A DNA stretch of 32,015 nucleotides, from contig MGST01000268.1 in NCBI GenBank assembly GCA_001798605.1, positions 1-32,015 on the forward strand, read 5' to 3'. A program made the translations under genes and the position numbers. Below, piece by piece: positions 28,209 through 32,015 of this stretch (position 1 is the first letter of the stretch; each line of letters starts with the position of its first letter). Under the pieces are notes generated by a model. The model had not been told where the DNA came from and did no database searches. It worked only from the letters and a program-made list of their open reading frames with translations. The DNA is from Deltaproteobacteria bacterium RIFOXYA12_FULL_58_15 (GTDB lineage: Bacteria > Myxococcota > XYA12-FULL-58-9).

Positions 28209-28292
28209 CCTACCGCGATGCCGTTCAGTCTGTGGATCCACGGCGCTGCCGTTCAGTCTGTGAACCCACGGCGCTGCCGTTCAGTTTTCAAT
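28209..28292. repeat. 28-bp tandem repeat, about three copies
   Basis: The words GCCGTTCAG start at 28220, 28248 and 28276, exactly 28 bp apart; the middle and right units share GGCGCTGCCGTTCAGT and the left and middle share GCCGTTCAGTCTGTG. The array straddles the 3' end of the minus-strand 532-aa gene and includes its stop, so its last residues (TERQRRGFTD) are encoded by the repeat. As 28 is not a multiple of three, the copies are not in one frame. Confidence 0.8.
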
Positions 28293-29851
28293 TGCTGCGC
28301 ATGGTCATAGAGCAACAGCTCGACTGCCAGCTCGTGGATGCCTTGGGCATCCAAGGGTAGTCGCACATCATAACCAAAGTCCCCCGCGGGGCCGACCGTG
28401 ATTGTGTTGACTTGAGCCAGTGCCTTTGGATTGAGGTCGAGCCGCAGTGCCCGCAGGTTGGGATCGACAGCACCGGGGTCTTCTGCGAGATCAATATATC
28501 CTTTGCCGTCGGGGCTCGGAACGCAGAGGTGAGGATGGGGCTCGCCGAGTTTCGCCACGGCCAGGTTGTTTTGAGAACGCGCGCGTTTGCTCGAGTTGTC
28601 GCCCGATTTGACGTTCTCGAGGTTTTCGATGATCAACCGATATTTTTGGCGCCTCAGAACCAGGACGTCGACTTCAGTATGGAGAAAACCGGTGTGGTTT
28701 TTGCCATTGATGTTTAACCGCATCATGTGTTGGGCGTGGTCGTCAGTTTGCTCTTGCGACGCGGGTGTCGCCTCGCGATCTTCACCGGCCCATAGTGCTG
28801 GCGCAGCCGTGAGGACGTACGCACCCTGGAGAATGATGCGGCCAGAAATCTGCTCATCCTTGAGCTGCATGAGGCGCAACTCCTCGCCGAGGATTCCGCG
28901 GGTCAGGGCAATGGTCGCTTTGTTTTGTTTCCACTTGCAGGAGTTGAGGAATCCTGAGGCGATCAACCGTCGTTTGAGCTTCTGTATCAACGGCCGCGGC
29001 GCTGGGGGTTTGGGGATCAACGCATGTGGTCGAGGCGGCCTGCCGGCGAGTCGAGCGATGGGATCGGTGCCGGGAAGAAAACCGCCGGTGAGCCCCCACA
29101 GCCCATCTTCGGGCAGACATCCCCGGGTGACCAACACATGGGCGACGGCTTCGCTGCTCTCACCATCTTGGTGGATCTGGTGGATCGCGTCGATGGCACC
29201 CCAGAAATAGGCACCATCCTGTTCCCGGGTTGCCAACAGCTGCTCGCGCAGAATCCGCGCGAGGGTGCCGTCGACACCACTGCAGGCAGCACACGTCGCT
29301 CGTCTGCGCGCCCAGGCGACAAGGGCCCAGCAAGCCTTGGCCGACAGCTTGGTGTTGTCGGCGAAGGTGGCGGCGATCTCGGCGATATCTATTTTACTCG
29401 GTTTGCGATTGGACAAAATTCCAAGGGCAACACGCAGTCCTTGGGACTCGGATTCAACGATGACCTTGAGGGTCCGCTCGCGATCTACCTTGCTGAGCCA
29501 GGGTGTACGGCTCAACGCGCGATTCATGGCGAGGTATAACTTGGTACCATTCTTGTCGAACCGCCCCATTTCAAGGGCGGCTTCTTTCTCCGGCTCTGAC
29601 AAAGCCGCAAACACTCCCGTGGCGAGACCGATCTCCGAGTGTTGCGGAGGAAACTTACCTTCATAACATGGAAGCGTCCTCAATGCCGATTCCATCTTGT
29701 CGGTTGGGACGAACGTCTGCTTCGAAACGAATGACTGTTTCGAAACCAACATCTGCTCCGAAAGGAATGTCTGCGCAGCACTTGTCTGTCCATGCGTCGC
29801 TGCGAAGTGACCGCTGATGGTGGGGCGTTCTAGCTTGACCACGTGTTTCAT
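28253..29851 (-). CDS. Unrecognised 532-residue protein with hexapeptide repeats
   Basis: No family is recognised. The 532-residue product has no signal peptide or membrane segment, so it should be cytosolic. Residues 25-48 are four hexapeptides of form x-x-Q-x-(F/L)-(V/L): AAQTFL, SEQMLV, SKQSFV, SKQTFV. The middle has helical Lys/Arg/Trp-rich segments, a CAAC motif within RRRATCAACSG, and a proline-rich basic linker (RPPRPHALIPKPPAPRP, about residues 270-290). The C-terminal third is more polar, with HTEVDVLVLRRQKYRLIIENLEN and a final EL-rich helix (IHELAVELLLYDHAQQL). The long open frame with GC-rich third positions supports coding. It is flanked by short repeats and an IS, and may be a transferred orphan. 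Confidence 0.6.
   Translation of the reverse strand: MKHVVKLERPTISGHFAATHGQTSAAQTFLSEQMLVSKQSFVSKQTFVPTDKMESALRTLPCYEGKFPPQHSEIGLATGVFAALSEPEKEAALEMGRFDKNGTKLYLAMNRALSRTPWLSKVDRERTLKVIVESESQGLRVALGILSNRKPSKIDIAEIAATFADNTKLSAKACWALVAWARRRATCAACSGVDGTLARILREQLLATREQDGAYFWGAIDAIHQIHQDGESSEAVAHVLVTRGCLPEDGLWGLTGGFLPGTDPIARLAGRPPRPHALIPKPPAPRPLIQKLKRRLIASGFLNSCKWKQNKATIALTRGILGEELRLMQLKDEQISGRIILQGAYVLTAAPALWAGEDREATPASQEQTDDHAQHMMRLNINGKNHTGFLHTEVDVLVLRRQKYRLIIENLENVKSGDNSSKRARSQNNLAVAKLGEPHPHLCVPSPDGKGYIDLAEDPGAVDPNLRALRLDLNPKALAQVNTITVGPAGDFGYDVRLPLDAQGIHELAVELLLYDHAQQLKTERQRRGFTD
29708..29779 (-). repeat. 18-bp coding minisatellite, four copies
   Basis: Four imperfect 18-bp units lie in frame near the 5' end of the 532-aa gene and encode hexapeptides (residues 25-48). 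Reading the plus strand, the units share a pattern like CGAAnnnnTGnTTCGAAA. Being a multiple of three, copy number could change without breaking the frame. Confidence 0.75.
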
Positions 29852-30191
29852 GCAGTAGGTGAATTATCGCCATAGATTGCAAAGGGTTGCTCAGAATCCG
29901 GTGCCGCGGTGCACGGGGCCTCACGGTGCAGGATGCAGGATGCAGGACGCAGGATAGGCTCTTGGATCCGCCCAAATCAAAACGCACGCCGTGGTCTCGG
30001 TATTTTCTGTATTTTCGGGATAACCGAGGTTGCCAGCGAAGTTGCGTAGTTGCAAACAGTGATAACTGCGGCGCTGGTGCCGGTGATCGTTATCAATGAT
30101 ACCAACCTAGCCAGACTTTACCACCCCGGGCAGGCAAAGTGGGCGCAACCCCAGTGCAGGTGCGTGTTTCCGCTCCTGACGGGCGTATGAC
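29852..30191. other. Gene-free stretch between orphan gene and transposase
   Basis: 340 bases without a credible gene. It holds a 7-bp tandem repeat (TGCAGGA three times plus CGCAGGA, 29927-29954); a seven-base inverted repeat TGATAAC/GTTATCA (about 30059-30096, 22-base gap); and a stem of ACTTTACC with GGCAAAGT (30115-30140, one mismatch). The promoter of the leftward 532-aa gene should lie at its left end and the outer end of the IS somewhere in its right part, but neither can be fixed from this sequence. Confidence 0.5.
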
Positions 30192-32015
30192 CTACTTGGC
30201 GAGGTAGCGGTCCAGTTCGAGAGCGGCGTAGAGTGCGCTCTGCTGCTCGTCCATCGAGGACAGCACGGTGCGTGCAAAGGGTTCCGCGGTGTGTGGTGGT
30301 GCCGGGTAGAGCAGCGTGACCTCCCTGATGTCAGCGAGTAGCTCGGTCATCTTGGCAATGGAGAGACTGATGCCCTTCTGTGCGAGCTTGCGGCGCAGCA
30401 GGCTGAGGATCGTCAGGGCGAGCACGCAGTAGAAGGCGTGCACGCGCAGCTTCTGGTCGGTCCAGTGGAAGGTCGGCCGGAAGGTGAGGAAGCGCGGGTC
30501 CTTCATGCAGCGGAATGCAGCCTCGACGTGGGACTGGGAGCGGTAGGCGAGCACGATCTGCTCGTCGGTCCAACCGTCGCGGTCGGTGAAAAGGATCGTC
30601 TTGCCCAGCAGCGTCTGCTGCAGCTTCTCCCAGGCCTTGTCGTCGAAACGCCAGGAGAGGATGGGCAGCTTATCGGGCCCGCTGCTGACTTCGGCATGAA
30701 AGAGCTGCTTCATGTGTCGGCCGGTGAGGATGGCCTCGACGCGCTTCTTGGTGCCAATCACAGTGGGTGGCTTGCCGCGCGGCTTGGTACGGCTCCGTTC
30801 GAGAGCGCGCTCGCGTTGGTCGAGTTGGCGGCTGCGCTTGCGAATCTCTCGGCGCAGGGTCTTCGTCTGCGCGATGAACAGCGGTCGGTTGAAGGTGCAA
30901 AGGACGGTGCGCTCGACGCCGAAGACCTTCTTGCGGGTGCGAAAAGCCCAGACCGAGGGCAGCGCGTTCTTGTCCAGGCGGCGCATCTGAGAGCGGGGTA
31001 CCGCCAACAGGTCTTCGTGGTGCGTGGGGACGAGCGAGCCGACGAAGTGGAACGGGCTCTTCTCGACGGCCTCCAGATTGTGCTCGGCGTTGTTGCCCTT
31101 GTCGAAGACGAGAGTGATGTCGCAAGCGCCGTTGGCGAGAAGCTGACTGCGCTGGGCCAGCTCGTCGGTGACACTGCGGAAGGTGACGGCATCGTGCTGG
31201 TTACCGGCATAGGTGTGGTGGAAGAGCGGCACGTCACCATCGGAGGTGACGAGCAACGCGAGCCCGAGGATGCGCAAATTGGCGCGCCCCTCCTTGCTGT
31301 GCCCGCGCTGGGCCAGCTTCGAGCGGGTGTTGAAGCTGTCGACAAAAGTGAAGAAGTTGGTGGCGTCGAACAGCAGGCAGTGCAGGTCCAGCCCAAAGCG
31401 CGACACCGCTGTTGCAGAGAGATCGCGCTCGATGGCGACGATTTTCTCGGCGCTGACGCGATCCATGTTGTCCCAGAAGCGCTGGCTGGTGAGCTGCGCT
31501 GCAGTCATCGGCAGCAGGCGACGGAGAACCGTCCTCCGGTGCGATTCGGCCAGTCGCGTCTTGCTGCGGGGTGCGACGCAGCGGTTGAGCGCCGCGGCCA
31601 ACAGATACTGGCCTACACTGGGCCCCTGCGCGCCGCGCTTGGGCACGTGCCGGTCGATGGTCTCGACCACGCCGAGGACCTGCGCGATGTCGAATGCGGC
31701 GGTCGAGGCACCAAACTCCGCAATGGAGACCTGCTCTGGCTCTGGTCGCGCGAGCCGCTCGATGAGCCGCTCGGTGGAGCCGAGGTAGTGAGTCCAGACG
31801 ATCTTCGGCTTGCCCCCGACACGCTGGCATTCGCGCAGGTAGTAGTACGACTTGCCGCGGATCGTCTTTCTTGTCAGGCTTGCCATTGTTAGGTCATACG
31901 TTTACACCATTCAGAAGATTACTGCAAGGCAAATCGGCCACCGCAGCCGCCTACCTGTGATTTCTCGGCTACAGACCGCTCCGTATAGTTAGGACATACA
32001 ATTGCCGCTTTGGGC
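30184..32015 (-). mobile_element. IS1634-type insertion sequence, boundaries unresolved
   Basis: The transposase gene is bracketed by an 11-bp perfect inverted repeat, CGTATGACCTA at 30184-30194 and its complement at 31890-31900. A near copy of the right-hand word (GTTAGGTCATAC at 31888-31899) recurs as GTTAGGACATAC at 31988-31999. The left limit given is a minimum, set by that repeat. No target-site duplication could be identified and the right end may lie at or beyond the window edge. Confidence 0.5.
30192..31886 (-). CDS. IS1634-family (IS4 superfamily) transposase
   Basis: 564-residue DDE transposase, full length for the IS1634 group. The N-terminus (SYYYLRECQRVGGKPKIVWTHYLGS) is typical of the family. 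The catalytic triad is visible: D174 in LLFDATNFFTF, D262 in LVFDKGNN, and E455 in AYRSQSHVEAAFRCMKD, the Y-R-E-K-type signature. Frame and motifs are intact, so the enzyme could be active. The stop codon falls inside the left copy of an 11-bp inverted repeat and the start lies just inside the right copy. Its high GC and strong codon bias also open a long frame on the opposite strand, which I do not consider a gene. Confidence 0.93.
   Translation of the reverse strand: MASLTRKTIRGKSYYYLRECQRVGGKPKIVWTHYLGSTERLIERLARPEPEQVSIAEFGASTAAFDIAQVLGVVETIDRHVPKRGAQGPSVGQYLLAAALNRCVAPRSKTRLAESHRRTVLRRLLPMTAAQLTSQRFWDNMDRVSAEKIVAIERDLSATAVSRFGLDLHCLLFDATNFFTFVDSFNTRSKLAQRGHSKEGRANLRILGLALLVTSDGDVPLFHHTYAGNQHDAVTFRSVTDELAQRSQLLANGACDITLVFDKGNNAEHNLEAVEKSPFHFVGSLVPTHHEDLLAVPRSQMRRLDKNALPSVWAFRTRKKVFGVERTVLCTFNRPLFIAQTKTLRREIRKRSRQLDQRERALERSRTKPRGKPPTVIGTKKRVEAILTGRHMKQLFHAEVSSGPDKLPILSWRFDDKAWEKLQQTLLGKTILFTDRDGWTDEQIVLAYRSQSHVEAAFRCMKDPRFLTFRPTFHWTDQKLRVHAFYCVLALTILSLLRRKLAQKGISLSIAKMTELLADIREVTLLYPAPPHTAEPFARTVLSSMDEQQSALYAALELDRYLAK

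Noticed and set aside
28209-28292. Possible CRISPR array from 28-bp repeats
   Set aside because: The units are directly tandem with no unique spacers and there are no cas genes.
29927-29954. TGCAGGA 7-bp tandem repeat as a functional iteron or origin
   Set aside because: Only four short copies, no replication gene or AT-rich region nearby; simple slippage explains it.
30438-31892. 484-codon open frame on the plus strand opposite the transposase
   Set aside because: It is antisense to a transposase with complete DDE motifs; the frame arises from GC-biased codons and has no recognisable domain.

Overview
The window looks like a moderately GC-rich (roughly 55-60% by eye) chromosome segment of a Gram-negative bacterium with a large genome, most plausibly Myxococcota or a related former deltaproteobacterial lineage. 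Pointers are several lipoproteins, a Cys-rich surface protein with MopE-type Asp/Cys repeats and a MYXO-CTERM-like tail, a dockerin-tailed exported metallopeptidase, a decayed formylglycine-generating-enzyme-like gene, and a GlgE operon with a GH57 gene. The taxonomic call is inference; no rRNA or other phylogenetic marker is present.

Layout. 1-705: Phd/VapC toxin-antitoxin pair. 773-3118: a YiiG/DUF3829-like lipoprotein and a divergently placed Cys-rich surface protein. 3237-6801: four minus-strand genes (small membrane protein, AraC-type regulator, lipoprotein with a cohesin-like domain, M1-like metallopeptidase with a C-terminal dockerin). The last two overlap by 4 bp and may form a surface-anchored protease pair. 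6879-7365: degenerate FGE-like remnant. 7478-10733: plus-strand operon of a membrane-anchored SNase-like nuclease, a K+ channel with an RCK-like domain and an SLC13-type anion transporter, with overlapping or nearly overlapping ends. 10806-12596: membrane GGDEF protein with a C-terminal receiver domain. 12711-13136: speD (AdoMet decarboxylase), with a possible 12-codon leader ORF.

13154-21245: tight minus-strand operon glgE - maltokinase - glgB - GH57/DUF3536, i.e. alpha-glucan building from maltose 1-phosphate plus branching and a GH57 enzyme. The usual trehalose synthase is not in the window. Divergent from it are a HAD hydrolase and a GMP-synthase-like glutamine amidotransferase (21364-23044). 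23090-26123: two exported proteins of unknown function; the larger (918 aa) carries three copies of a roughly 65-residue Trp-rich repeat. 26389-26927: second toxin-antitoxin pair (AF2212-like antitoxin, RelE/ParE toxin). 27100-28119: membrane protein with a dolichol kinase/CTP-dependent lipid kinase-type core and a helical N-terminal extension. 28253-29851: unrecognised 532-aa protein with an in-gene 18-bp minisatellite and a 28-bp tandem repeat at its 3' end. 30192-31886: IS1634-type transposase at the right edge.

The right third (26-32 kb) is accessory in character, with a toxin-antitoxin module, short tandem repeats, an orphan gene and an IS. The centre (7.5-23 kb) looks like ordinary housekeeping and metabolic DNA. 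No rRNA, tRNA or CRISPR array was seen. The best candidates for something undescribed are the cohesin-like lipoprotein/dockerin-peptidase pair and the Trp-repeat exported protein.
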